Assembly (NCBI GenBank): GCA_049591635.1
Contig: JBAWFF010000357.1
Span: 1-38,327, forward strand
Direction: 5' to 3'
Source: DATFDN01 sp049591635
GTDB lineage: Bacteria > Pseudomonadota > Alphaproteobacteria > Acetobacterales > Acetobacteraceae
DNA length: 38,327 bases
Both the position numbers and the translations under genes were made by a program. This document shows, in pieces, positions 1-8,466 of the stretch. Below the pieces are notes generated by a model. That model had not been told where the DNA came from. It ran no database searches and saw nothing but the letters and a program-made list of their open reading frames with translations. Numbering within the stretch: position 1 is the first letter of the stretch; every line of letters starts with the position of its first letter.

Positions 1-35
1 TGACAGACCAACGCGTGAACCCGCTCGACGCGGCG

Positions 36-67
36 GTTTGGCCTCGGGCCATGGCCCGAGGCCAAAC
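36..67. repeat. Perfect 32-bp palindrome
   Basis: The left half, GTTTGGCCTCGGGCCA (36-51), is followed without spacer by its exact reverse complement (52-67). The 16-bp arms are GC-rich apart from the outer GTTT/AAAC. No T-run follows on either strand, so it is not a classical intrinsic terminator. It may still end transcription of a gene left of the window, or be a repeat or a protein-binding site. The symmetry is certain; the function is unknown. Confidence 0.9.
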
Positions 68-362
68 CCAGAACGGAGCGGACAATTCGAGTGCTACATG
101 CACCGGCCACTCTGGCTAGCTATCTACGGGTATTTTTTCCTCTCACGCACTTTCTCCTCTCTCGACTATGCGCCAAAGGCAGCGGGAGGCTTCCGCAAAC
201 CACCCATTCGACGGGGTCGTCACGAATTCATGATTCTTGACGCGGAATTTACGGACTTGACGAAGTACTGACGTCACTGGGACTTTCGCGGAGAACTCGA
301 AATTCGGCACAGTCCCCATGCCGACCGCGAGGGTCAACCTTGCAAACCGGCGGGAGGACCCG
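68..362. other. Noncoding stretch before the receiver-like gene
   Basis: No convincing gene was found here. The short reading frames lack ribosome-binding sites and recognisable domains. Base composition is less GC-rich than in the neighbouring genes, as expected of an upstream region. Two TTGACG hexamers occur at 237-242 and 257-262, but neither has a good -10 box at 16-18 bp, so no promoter is called. The promoter of the gene at 363 presumably lies in this stretch. Confidence 0.5.
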
Positions 363-839
363 ATGAGCCGCATTGACAGCAAAATCTTCGACCAACACGT
401 GGACCGAACCGGTATCAGCGTGGGTGCCCCGACTCGTGAGGCCACCGTCGTCGTCGTCGAGGACCAGTCACAGTGGTCGCACGCGATCGAAGAGTTATGT
501 GCATTCCTGGGGGTGCGTCTGGCACGAGTTCTGGGCGAGGATGACCTCGCCCCGGTGCTGCGGGACCGACGGCCGATGGCGGTACTGGCGAGCATGGACG
601 GAATGGGCCAGGACGGATGCCATGTCATGAAGCTGGTCGCGGCGCACGATCCCGAACTCCCCGTGTTGATGCTGACTGGCGGTGATCCGGCGCTGGCCGG
701 AGCTGCGGACGCCGTTGAGGAACTCTGGGGTCTGACGTCCGTCACGAAACATAGCATTGCGCCGAGCGCCCGCGAGATCGTGGAGTTCCTCTTTCGCGCG
801 GGTCAGCGGGGCCGTTGCCTTGGGCTGATGCCCGCCTGA
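363..839 (+). CDS. Receiver-like (pseudo-receiver) protein
   Basis: A 158-residue protein with a CheY-like receiver fold and no output domain. The start at 363 is chosen because GGAGG (353-357) lies 5 nt upstream; an in-frame ATG at 318 lacks such a site. The acidic pair is present (VVVVEDQ). The conserved Thr (LMLTGG) and Lys (SVTKHS) of receivers are also present. Aligning the MGQDG segment to the canonical MPxMDG loop puts Ser where the phosphorylated Asp should be, with an Asp two residues later. It is therefore probably a phosphorylation-independent receiver, although the shifted Asp could act. It converges on dnaQ with 7 bp between stop codons. No kinase is adjacent and the partner is unknown. 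Confidence 0.7.
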   Translation: MSRIDSKIFDQHVDRTGISVGAPTREATVVVVEDQSQWSHAIEELCAFLGVRLARVLGEDDLAPVLRDRRPMAVLASMDGMGQDGCHVMKLVAAHDPELPVLMLTGGDPALAGAADAVEELWGLTSVTKHSIAPSAREIVEFLFRAGQRGRCLGLMPA

Positions 840-846
840 CCCGACC

Positions 847-1524
847 TCAAGGAACAAGCCAAAGCGGGTCATTTAGGCGTGCGAGGAACGCTGCGTGGGC
901 GGCTAACTCGGCGCCGGTCAGCACGATGGGTCGCGCCGCGCGAGTGCCGGACAACGTGTAAGTAAGCACGGGTGACGCTCGCTGCTCGGTCTTCAGCAAT
1001 AATCCGCGCTGCCGCCCGCCAGTCAGCTCGATGTAGACTTCGGCGAGAAGCTTGCAGTCCAGCACAGCGTTGTGCGTGGTGCGGGCGGAAATATCGATCC
1101 CAAATCGTCGGCATAGCGCGTCAAGGCTGTTGGGCAACCCCGGGAAACGCACCCGGGCGAGTGCCAGCGTATCGACCATGCGAGCCGGATCGAGACGGTC
1201 CAAGCCGGCGCGCGCGAACTCCGCATCTAGGAAAGCAAAGTCGAACGGCGCGTTGTGCGCTACCAAATTCCCGTCTTCGAGGAACGCAAGGAGGTCGCTC
1301 GCGATCGCGTCGAACACCGGCTTGTCGCGCAAATGCGCTTCGGTCAGCCCGTGAATGCGGGTGGCCTCCTCCGGGATATCCCGGCCAGGATGGATGAGGG
1401 TGTGGAAATGCCGACCAGTCGGTAGGCCATTAATCAGTTCCAGCGCCGCGACCTCGACGACGCGGTGGCCCAGATGTGGCTCCAGCCCGGTCGTCTCGGT
1501 GTCGAAGAGGACCGCCCGGGTCAT
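847..1524 (-). CDS. dnaQ: DNA polymerase III epsilon subunit (3'-5' exonuclease)
   Basis: The proofreading exonuclease of the replicative polymerase, 225 residues. The three exonuclease motifs of the DEDDh family are visible: DTETTG with Asp8 and Glu10 (Exo I), HNAPFDFAFLD with Asp95 (Exo II), and HNAVLDCKLLAEVY with His151 and Asp156 (Exo III). The region after residue about 175 would hold the polymerase-binding tail. The ATG overlaps the coaE stop by 4 nt (ATGA), so translation is probably coupled in an aroE-coaE-dnaQ operon, an order common in Alphaproteobacteria. It is well conserved and intact. Confidence 0.96.
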   Translation of the reverse strand: MTRAVLFDTETTGLEPHLGHRVVEVAALELINGLPTGRHFHTLIHPGRDIPEEATRIHGLTEAHLRDKPVFDAIASDLLAFLEDGNLVAHNAPFDFAFLDAEFARAGLDRLDPARMVDTLALARVRFPGLPNSLDALCRRFGIDISARTTHNAVLDCKLLAEVYIELTGGRQRGLLLKTEQRASPVLTYTLSGTRAARPIVLTGAELAAHAAFLARLNDPLWLVP

Positions 1525-2108
1525 TGGCGCAGCGAGGCGATCAGGCGGCGCAGCGCCCGTAGCGCGTAATGGCGCGAAAGGCCGGTGCGGATAACGACGT
1601 CGGCGCGCCGCCGCTTTTCGATGTCGGGCATCTGGCGGGCGATGACGGCAGCGATCGCGTCCCGCGACATCCTCCGCCGCGAACGCACACGATATTCCTG
1701 GACCGACCGAGGCGCCGTGACCACCACGACAAGATCGACGCGACGGTCACCTCCCGTCTCAAATAGCAAAGGGATGTCAAGAACAGCAAGGCTCCGGCCT
1801 GCACGACGCGCGCGCGCGAGAAACGACCGTTCCTCGGCACGGACCATTGGATGCAATATCTTCTCCAGGCGGGCGAGAGCGGCGGGGTCGCCAAGCGCTA
1901 CCTCACGCAGCCGCGAGCGATCTATCACGCCGTGACACACCGTGCCTGGGAAAGCCAGGGCGATCGCGGGCACCGCGCGTCCACCCGGAGCTTGCAGACG
2001 ATGAACGGACAAGTCGGCGTCGAATACGGGGATGCCGGCGCGGCGGAATGCCGCCGACGCCGTCGATTTCCCCATGCCTATTCCACCCGTCAGGCCGATG
2101 ATCTTCAT
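1521..2108 (-). CDS. coaE: Dephospho-CoA kinase
   Basis: Phosphorylates the 3'-hydroxyl of dephospho-CoA, the last step of coenzyme A synthesis. The 195-residue protein opens with the P-loop GGIGMGKST (residues 8-16), and the substrate-site segment VFDAD follows. The reading frame is open to 2192, but the start is placed at the ATG at 2108. That start gives the family's normal N-terminus (MKIIGLTGG) and a 4-nt ATGA overlap with the aroE stop. It overlaps dnaQ downstream by another ATGA. The pathway links it to coaBC at 18.4 kb in this window. Confidence 0.95.
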   Translation of the reverse strand: MKIIGLTGGIGMGKSTASAAFRRAGIPVFDADLSVHRLQAPGGRAVPAIALAFPGTVCHGVIDRSRLREVALGDPAALARLEKILHPMVRAEERSFLARARRAGRSLAVLDIPLLFETGGDRRVDLVVVVTAPRSVQEYRVRSRRRMSRDAIAAVIARQMPDIEKRRRADVVIRTGLSRHYALRALRRLIASLRQ

Positions 2109-2944
2109 GCCGGATCGAGGTCGGAGAGGACAAACCGGCGCAGCTCCGCGTCCACCGTGGGCTGAACGCCGAACCACGCCGCGAATCCCCAACGTGCCTG
2201 ATGAAGTAGCATCCCGAGACCATCCACGGTGCGCAAAGCGCGACCCCGCGCGGCGGCCAGCAGCTGCGTCTCAAGCGGGGTATAGACAATGTCGACCACC
2301 ACCAGCGACGAATGGGCATCATCGAGAGCCAGAGCGGGTCCGGACGTTCCACCCATGCCGAGACTGGTCGCATTGACCACCAGTATCTGGTCTCTCAGGG
2401 CCCTCTGTCGGGCGTTCCAGTCGATGACGGTGAGGCCACGAAGGTCGTGAGACAAGGCTTCGGCCCGCTCGCGGGTACGGTTTGATATCGTGACGGATAC
2501 CCCTTTTGCCAGCAAGGCAGCCGCGATGGCGCGGGCCGCCCCGCCGGCACCGAGGATCAGAGCCGGCCCGGCAGCGGGATCCACCCCCTCGGCATCCAGG
2601 CTGGCGAGAAAGCCAAAGCCGTCGGTATTCGTGCCCTGTATCCGATCCTCGTGGAAAACAATGGTGTTCACCGCGCCCGCCCGGCGCGCGACGTCATCCA
2701 CGGCATCGCACAACGCGAAGGCCGCGCGCTTGTGCGGGATGGTGACATTGACGCCGGCGAAGCCGGCCGCCCGCAGGCCCCGCAGCGCGGAAACGAAATC
2801 CTCGGGCCGGACGGCAAGGGGCACGTAGGCGCCGTCGACCGCGTGGCGGTCGAGCCAAAAGCCATGGATGCGTGGAGAGCGGGAGTGGGCCACCGGCCAT
2901 CCGACGATACCGGCCAACCGCGCCCTTCCAGAGAGAATCGGCAT
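2105..2944 (-). CDS. aroE: Shikimate dehydrogenase (NADP+)
   Basis: Reduces 3-dehydroshikimate to shikimate in aromatic amino-acid synthesis. It has 279 residues, normal for the family. The shikimate-binding SRSP (residues 21-24), the catalytic Lys72 in NVTIPHK, Asp108 in NTDGFG, and the NADP-binding GAGGAARAI loop (132-140) are all visible. ATG at 2944 is chosen; a GTG one codon upstream (2947) is equally possible, and no strong ribosome-binding site separates them. It is the first gene of the aroE-coaE-dnaQ operon and diverges from rsmB, so promoters for both should lie within 2945-3039. Confidence 0.95.
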   Translation of the reverse strand: MPILSGRARLAGIVGWPVAHSRSPRIHGFWLDRHAVDGAYVPLAVRPEDFVSALRGLRAAGFAGVNVTIPHKRAAFALCDAVDDVARRAGAVNTIVFHEDRIQGTNTDGFGFLASLDAEGVDPAAGPALILGAGGAARAIAAALLAKGVSVTISNRTRERAEALSHDLRGLTVIDWNARQRALRDQILVVNATSLGMGGTSGPALALDDAHSSLVVVDIVYTPLETQLLAAARGRALRTVDGLGMLLHQARWGFAAWFGVQPTVDAELRRFVLSDLDPA

Positions 2945-3039
2945 CACAAGAACATTCCGCGCCGCGCGGGGGAAAGCAACCGTGCTGACGGCGGGCGCGG
3001 CGCTTGTCAGCGCCCCGTCGTTCGCGCATCTGAGTTGCC

Positions 3040-4275
3040 ATGCAGGATCCTACCCGTGAGGCAGCACTCGATCTGCTCTCGGCCGTCCTCGATGCACATC
3101 GGCCGCTTGAGGAAGCGCTTGATCGACTGCCCCCCTTGGCGGGACGTGACAAAGCGGCGGCGCGACGGCTGGCCGCGTCCGTCCTACGCCGGCTCGGCAG
3201 CCTAGATGCCGTGCTCGCCCCGCTGCTACGGAAGGAACCGCCCGCGGCGGTGCGCCATGTGTTGCGTCTGGGAGCGGCGGGTTTGCTGCTACTGGACACG
3301 CCGGCGCACGCGGCGGTTGGGACGGCCGTCAGCTTGAGTCGTTCAAGGGGACTCGCCCCGTTCGCGGCATTTGTGAACGCGGTTCTGCGGCGGGTTGCGG
3401 AAACGGGACCGACTGCGCTTGCCGCGATGGACGGAGTACGGGTCGACACGCCGGATTGGCTATGGGCATCGTGGGGAGCGAGGGCGCGCGCGATCGGATG
3501 TGCGCACGAGGCGCCAGTACCAATCGACCTAACGCTGAAGCCAGGAGCGATGCCACCGCCCGGCGGGGAATGGCTGCCTACCGGTTCAATCCGCTACCCG
3601 TCGGGCACTCGTGTGGTCGATCTGCCCGCATACTCAGAGGGCACGTTCTGGGTGCAGGACGCCGCCGCGGCGCTGCCGGCACGGCTGCTGGCCGCGTGCC
3701 CCGGCGAGCACGTCGCGGATTTATGCGCTGCACCGGGTGGAAAGACAGCCCAACTCGCCGCAAGCGGTGCGCGAGTGACAGCCGTGGAGCGGGACGCGGG
3801 GCGCATCGTACGGCTGCGGGAGAACCTTGCCCGGCTGCGGCTGACAGCCGAAATCGTGCACGACGATGCGACGGTGTGGGAGGCAGCATCGTTGGATGCC
3901 ATACTGCTTGACGCGCCCTGCACCGCGACGGGGACGATCCGCCGCCATCCGGATGTGGCGCGCCTTAAGCGGCCGCGCGATGTCGCCGCGGCAGCAGCGG
4001 CTCAGGACCGCCTGCTGGAGCATTCCGGACGAATGCTACGGCCGGGCGGACGGCTAGTCTACGCGGTCTGCTCACTCCAGCCGGAAGAAGGGGCACCTCG
4101 CATTGAAAGGTTGTTGGCGAGCGGCGGCTGGCGGCCCTTTCCGTTCACCGCCCAGGAATTGGCGGACTTGCCGGAGGCGCGAACGGCGGACGGATACGTG
4201 CGAACAGACCCGGGAATGTGGGCGGACCGCGGAGGGATGGACGGCTTCTTCGCGGCGAGGCTGCAGAAAATCTGA
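3040..4275 (+). CDS. rsmB: 16S rRNA (cytosine-C5)-methyltransferase RsmB-type
   Basis: Methylates C5 of a 16S rRNA cytosine (C967 in E. coli) using S-adenosylmethionine. The 411-residue protein has an N-terminal NusB-like RNA-binding domain (about 1-130). The methyltransferase domain has the SAM-binding VADLCAAPGGK (225-235), DAPC with Cys294 (motif IV), and VCS with Cys344 (motif VI), the nucleophile position in this family. It converges on uvrD with only 4 bp between stop codons. It is intact, and both cysteines typical of RNA m5C methyltransferases are present. Confidence 0.93.
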   Translation: MQDPTREAALDLLSAVLDAHRPLEEALDRLPPLAGRDKAAARRLAASVLRRLGSLDAVLAPLLRKEPPAAVRHVLRLGAAGLLLLDTPAHAAVGTAVSLSRSRGLAPFAAFVNAVLRRVAETGPTALAAMDGVRVDTPDWLWASWGARARAIGCAHEAPVPIDLTLKPGAMPPPGGEWLPTGSIRYPSGTRVVDLPAYSEGTFWVQDAAAALPARLLAACPGEHVADLCAAPGGKTAQLAASGARVTAVERDAGRIVRLRENLARLRLTAEIVHDDATVWEAASLDAILLDAPCTATGTIRRHPDVARLKRPRDVAAAAAAQDRLLEHSGRMLRPGGRLVYAVCSLQPEEGAPRIERLLASGGWRPFPFTAQELADLPEARTADGYVRTDPGMWADRGGMDGFFAARLQKI

Positions 4276-4279
4276 GGTC

Positions 4280-6469
4280 CTACTGGGCCTTCTCGACATA
4301 GCGATCCAGCACGCGCTTCGTCCCGGACGTATCGAAGGTGACGTCGAGACGGTCGTCATCGCTACTGGTAACTGTTCCGTAGCCGAACTTCTGATGGAAG
4401 ACGCGGCTGCCCACTGGAATTGTGTCGGCGCGAGCCAACCGCCCAGGCTGTTCCCACGCTTCCATGATCTTCCCACGCTGGGCGGCGAGCGGGAACTGGC
4501 CCCTGAACGCGATCGGGGCAGCGGGGCTTGCATCACGCGCCAGCGCCGCCGAACCAACCCGATCCACCTCCTCCTCAGGCAATTCGTCGATAAACCTGCT
4601 CGGGATGCTGCTCTGCCAGTTGGCGTACACGCGCCGGTTGGCGGCATAGCTCACGATGGCTCGGCGCCTTGCACGCGTGAGGCCGACATAAGCGAGGCGA
4701 CGCTCCTCCTCGAGAGCCTTGACGCCGCTCTCGTCCAGAGCGCGCTGGTTGGGGAACAGGCCTTCCTCCCAGCCGGGCAGAAACACGGTGTCGAACTCTA
4801 GGCCCTTGGCGCCGTGCAGGGTCATCAGGCTGACCCGATCGGCCTCGGCATTCTCCTCGTTCTCCATCACCAGGGACACGTGATCGAGGAAACCGGCAAG
4901 CGTCTCGAAATCCGCGAGAGCGCGAACGAGTTCCTTGAGGTTCTCCAGCCGGCCCGGCGCCTCTGGCGATTTGTCCTTCTGAAGCATCGCCGTGTAGCCG
5001 CTCTCGTCGAGCATGGCCGCCGTGGTGACGACGTGGCCGTCGACGCCGAGCATCGCGCGCCAGCGGGCGAAGGCGCGAAACAGCTCGTTCAATGCCTCCC
5101 GGACCCTCCCCTTCAGCCCGCCTTCGGCGAGCAGACGAAGGGCGGTCTCGGTGAGCGGTATGGCTTGGGCGCGTGACGCCTCGTGCAGGGCGCGCAGCGC
5201 CGCTTCGCCGACGCCGCGCCGCGGGACGTTGATGATGCGCTCAAAAGCGAGATCGTTGGCCGGTTGAACGATGACACGCATATAGGCGATTGCATCCCGA
5301 ATCTCCTGACGCTCGTAAAAGCGCAGCCCGCCGACGACGCGATAGGGAATGCCGAGCGTAATCAGCCGTTCCTCGAACGCGCGGGTCTGGAAACCGGCGC
5401 GGACCAATACCGCCATCTCGGAAAGCGCCTGGCCGTCGCGGCGCAGTGCCTCCATACGGTCGCCAACCATGCGGGCTTCCTCGTCGGAATCCCACAAGCC
5501 CACGACTTGCACCTTTTCGCCGGCGGCATCCTCGCGCCCAGGGCGCAGCGTCTTGCCCAATCGACCCTCATTGTGAGCGATCAGGCCGGCCGCGACGGCG
5601 AGGATAGGAGCGGTGGAGCGATAATTGGCTTCGAGACGGATCACACGCGCACCGGGAAAATCCTTCTCGAAGCGGAGAATATTCTCCACCTCCGCACCGC
5701 GCCAGGAATAGATCGACTGATCGTCGTCACCGACGCAGCAGATGTTGCGGTGCTGCTGGGCGAGCAGTCGCAGCCACAGGTACTGGACCACGTTCGTGTC
5801 CTGGTACTCGTCCACAAGAATATATCGGAATGCACGATGATACTGCGCGAGAACGTCGGGCTGGGTTCGCAGGATCTCCGTCATGTGCAGAAGCAGGTCA
5901 CCGAAATCGGCAGCGTTCAGAGCACGAAGCCGATCCTGGTATGCCTCGTAGAGAGCACGTCCGCGGCCACCGGCGAAATCGGTATCCTCCGCGGAGGTAA
6001 CCCGGGCCGGGGTGAGACCGCGATCCTTCCACCTTTGCACGATGCTCATCAGCACGGGCGGCGGCCAGCGGCGTACTTCGATGCCGGCAGATTCCATGAC
6101 TTGCTTCAACAGCCGGAGCTGGTCGTCGGCATCGAGAATCGTGAATCCCTGCCCGAGACCCACGTATTCCGCGTGCCGGCGCAGCATCCGCGCGCAGAGG
6201 GCATGGAACGTGCCGAGCCAGAGGCCCTCCGCCGGACGGCCCAGGATGGCGCCGACCCGCTCACGCATTTCGCGAGCCGCCTTGTTGGTGAACGTGACAG
6301 CGAGCACTTGGCCTGGAGAAGCGCGGCCCGAGACGAGGATGTGGGCGAAGCGCGTGGTGAGCACACGGGTCTTCCCCGTCCCGGCGCCCGCCAGCACGAG
6401 GAGCGGGCCATCGAGTGTCTCCACCGCAACCCGCTGCTCGGCGTTCAGCCGGGCGAGATAATCGCTCAC
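4280..6469 (-). CDS. uvrD: UvrD/PcrA-type DNA helicase
   Basis: A superfamily 1A 3'-5' helicase of nucleotide excision and mismatch repair, 729 residues. The motifs appear in order: Walker A GAGTGKT (28-34), DEYQDT (220-225), GDDDQSIYSWRGA (247-259), YRST, then TLHGAKGLEFD and YVGLTRAR near the C-terminus. The last ~40 residues (FGYGTV ... DRYVEKAQ) resemble the small RNA-polymerase-binding Tudor-like domain of UvrD/PcrA. The ATG overlaps the metF stop by 4 nt, so the helicase seems to be translated from the metF transcript. No other start fits better. Confidence 0.95.
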   Translation of the reverse strand: MSDYLARLNAEQRVAVETLDGPLLVLAGAGTGKTRVLTTRFAHILVSGRASPGQVLAVTFTNKAAREMRERVGAILGRPAEGLWLGTFHALCARMLRRHAEYVGLGQGFTILDADDQLRLLKQVMESAGIEVRRWPPPVLMSIVQRWKDRGLTPARVTSAEDTDFAGGRGRALYEAYQDRLRALNAADFGDLLLHMTEILRTQPDVLAQYHRAFRYILVDEYQDTNVVQYLWLRLLAQQHRNICCVGDDDQSIYSWRGAEVENILRFEKDFPGARVIRLEANYRSTAPILAVAAGLIAHNEGRLGKTLRPGREDAAGEKVQVVGLWDSDEEARMVGDRMEALRRDGQALSEMAVLVRAGFQTRAFEERLITLGIPYRVVGGLRFYERQEIRDAIAYMRVIVQPANDLAFERIINVPRRGVGEAALRALHEASRAQAIPLTETALRLLAEGGLKGRVREALNELFRAFARWRAMLGVDGHVVTTAAMLDESGYTAMLQKDKSPEAPGRLENLKELVRALADFETLAGFLDHVSLVMENEENAEADRVSLMTLHGAKGLEFDTVFLPGWEEGLFPNQRALDESGVKALEEERRLAYVGLTRARRRAIVSYAANRRVYANWQSSIPSRFIDELPEEEVDRVGSAALARDASPAAPIAFRGQFPLAAQRGKIMEAWEQPGRLARADTIPVGSRVFHQKFGYGTVTSSDDDRLDVTFDTSGTKRVLDRYVEKAQ

Positions 6470-7434
6470 GCGGTGGGGACCGCCGCGACGTGGGGGCGGA
6501 CGCCAAGGAGATGGGCGATGGCAGACGTCAGCTCCGGTCGGTTCAGCGTGTAGAAGTGGAACTCGTCGATGCCGTTCGCCTGCAACAGGCGGACTTGCTC
6601 GGCCGCGACGATGGCGGCGATCATGCGGCGCAACTCCGCATCGTCTTCAGTGCCCTCGAACATGCGGGCGAGCCAAGGTGGGATTCTGGTGCCACACATG
6701 GCACTCATCCGGGTGGCCTGAGCGAAATTCGACACCGGCATGATCCCGGGAACGATGGGCGCCGTGATGCCGGCCGCAAGGCAGCGGTCCAGAAAGCGCA
6801 AGAACACCGCGCCGTCGAAGAAGAACTGGGTGATGGCACGGGTGGCGCCGGCGTCGAGCTTACGCTTTAGATTGTCGAGATCAGATTCGGGGTTAGACGC
6901 CTCCGGGTGCGTTTCCGGATAGGCGGCGACGGAAATCTCAAAATCGGCGACCCGCCGAAGCCCGGCTACGAGGTCCGCGGCATAGGCATAGCCATCCGAT
7001 TGCCGCTCTCGCGGCCCTTCGCTTGGTGGATCGCCCCGCAGCGCGACGACGTGGCGGATACCGGATTCCCAATATTGGTGAGCCACTTCGTCGACCTCCG
7101 CGCGGCTCGCGCCGACGCAGGTAAGATGCGCGGCCGGGAGCAGAGCCGTTTCCCGCACGAGTCGGACCACGGTGGCGTGTGTGCGTGCGCGCGTGCTTCC
7201 GCCGGCCCCATAGGTGACCGACACGAATCGAGGACCCAGCGGCTCCAAGCGACGGATGCAGACCCATAGTTGCCGCTCCAGCGCCTCCGTCCGGGGCGGG
7301 AAGAACTCGAACGAGAGCTTGGGCGGTTGGCCATCGCCGCCAGGGGCGGGCAAGCCGTCCAGGCGCGGGTTGGTAAGCCAGCGGGCAAGCGTATGCTGGG
7401 TGCGGTCACCGAGACCGAGGGCGGCAGCTTCCAT
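6466..7434 (-). CDS. metF: 5,10-methylenetetrahydrofolate reductase
   Basis: A FAD-dependent enzyme making 5-methyl-THF for methionine synthesis. Family landmarks are SFEFFPP with the catalytic Glu, SVTYGAGGSTR, ALRGDPP, AYPETHP, TQFFF and FHFYTLNR. The frame is open to 7530. ATG at 7434 is preferred because AAGGA sits 5 nt before it; ATG at 7440 is also in frame but abuts the same site. The product has about 322 residues. A short GC hairpin, GCGCCC/GGGCGC (7455-7469), lies in the leader, and no SAM riboswitch was recognised. It overlaps uvrD by ATGA. Confidence 0.93.
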   Translation of the reverse strand: MEAAALGLGDRTQHTLARWLTNPRLDGLPAPGGDGQPPKLSFEFFPPRTEALERQLWVCIRRLEPLGPRFVSVTYGAGGSTRARTHATVVRLVRETALLPAAHLTCVGASRAEVDEVAHQYWESGIRHVVALRGDPPSEGPRERQSDGYAYAADLVAGLRRVADFEISVAAYPETHPEASNPESDLDNLKRKLDAGATRAITQFFFDGAVFLRFLDRCLAAGITAPIVPGIMPVSNFAQATRMSAMCGTRIPPWLARMFEGTEDDAELRRMIAAIVAAEQVRLLQANGIDEFHFYTLNRPELTSAIAHLLGVRPHVAAVPTA

Positions 7435-7635
7435 AGCCATCCTTTTGCCGTTACGCGCCCGGAGGGCGCAAGCCGCGAAGCATAAATCGTCGTACGCGTT
7501 GCGGATTGTTCTCGGAGTGCTACATCCCACTCACGGAAGCTTAATCGTGACCCTGTTTCAATCCGGCCCGGTTACCGGCATGAGCGTGCCAGCACCGGCC
7601 GGGCGATGGTGCCCTTATTGGTCGAAGGCAGACAT

Positions 7636-8448
7636 ATGCACGTTCCGAAGCACCCCCTCCTCTGGCTGGCCGCCGCCGGATTGGCAGGTGTGCTGGCTGG
7701 CTGCGCCACCCCGCCGCCGGCCAGCCAGCCCGATGCACTGGCCGACTACCGCAGTGCGAACGATCCGATCGAACCGTTCAATCGCGCGATGTACGGCGTC
7801 AACAACCAATTGGACAGGTTCGTGATCCGGCCGGCGGCGGTGGCTTACACAGACGTACTGCCCGACGGGCTGCGCCACGCCATCCACAATGTGCTGGGAA
7901 ACCTGGCCTCGCCGGTGGCGCTCGGCAACGACATGCTCCAGGGCAAGCCGCGTCGCGCCGGCGATACGCTCGTGCGCTTCGTGATCAATACCACGGTTGG
8001 CGGCCTGGGCGCGTTCGACGTCGCCAAGCGTCTCGGCTACCCTAACCACGATACGGATTTCGGGGTGACCCTCGCGCTGTGGGGGGTGGGAAGCGGGCCG
8101 TATTTGTTCCTGCCGGTGCTGGGGCCAGGCAGCCCGCGCGATTCCTCGGGCCGCCTCGTGGACATCGCCGCCGATCCGTTGGGCCATTTCGGCCAGGGAA
8201 TCGCTGTCACGGCCCTGGATTGGGGCCGTTTCAGCCTGAACCTCGTCGATGCCCGCTCGCAATATCTCGGTACGTTCAAGGAGATCAAGCGGACGGCCCT
8301 TGATCCCTACGCGACTTTCCGCAGTCTCTACCGACAGCATCGGGATGCTCAAGTGGACGCAACCCGCACCGACGACCAGCGGACTATCCCTGCTTGGTTT
8401 CCCGCTCCCTCCGCTGCTTCTTCCACCCCTCCCGCACCCGCTAGCTGA
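7636..8448 (+). CDS. mlaA: MlaA (VacJ) outer-membrane lipoprotein
   Basis: The outer-membrane component of the Mla system, which removes mislocalised phospholipids from the outer leaflet. The 270-residue protein begins with a lipoprotein signal ending in LAGC (Cys23). The family core follows: SANDPIEPFNRAMYG, then PNHDTDFGVTLALWGVG and GPYLFLPVLGPGSPRD. The start at 7636 is chosen from AAGG 7 nt upstream; the frame is open further up to 7606 without support. mlaC follows 18 nt downstream. The inner-membrane ABC partners MlaFED are not in the window. Confidence 0.93.
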   Translation: MHVPKHPLLWLAAAGLAGVLAGCATPPPASQPDALADYRSANDPIEPFNRAMYGVNNQLDRFVIRPAAVAYTDVLPDGLRHAIHNVLGNLASPVALGNDMLQGKPRRAGDTLVRFVINTTVGGLGAFDVAKRLGYPNHDTDFGVTLALWGVGSGPYLFLPVLGPGSPRDSSGRLVDIAADPLGHFGQGIAVTALDWGRFSLNLVDARSQYLGTFKEIKRTALDPYATFRSLYRQHRDAQVDATRTDDQRTIPAWFPAPSAASSTPPAPAS

Positions 8449-8466
8449 GCGACACGAGGTCCCTAA

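Noticed and set aside
38..271. Open frame of 77 codons at the left end
   Set aside because: It starts inside the palindrome, has no ribosome-binding site and no recognisable domain.
5183..6553. Long plus-strand frame opposite uvrD
   Set aside because: The uvrD helicase motifs are complete on the minus strand; this frame has no domain and is a shadow.
7435..7560. Possible SAM riboswitch upstream of metF
   Set aside because: Only a short GC hairpin is seen; no SAM-I or SAM-II core motif could be matched.
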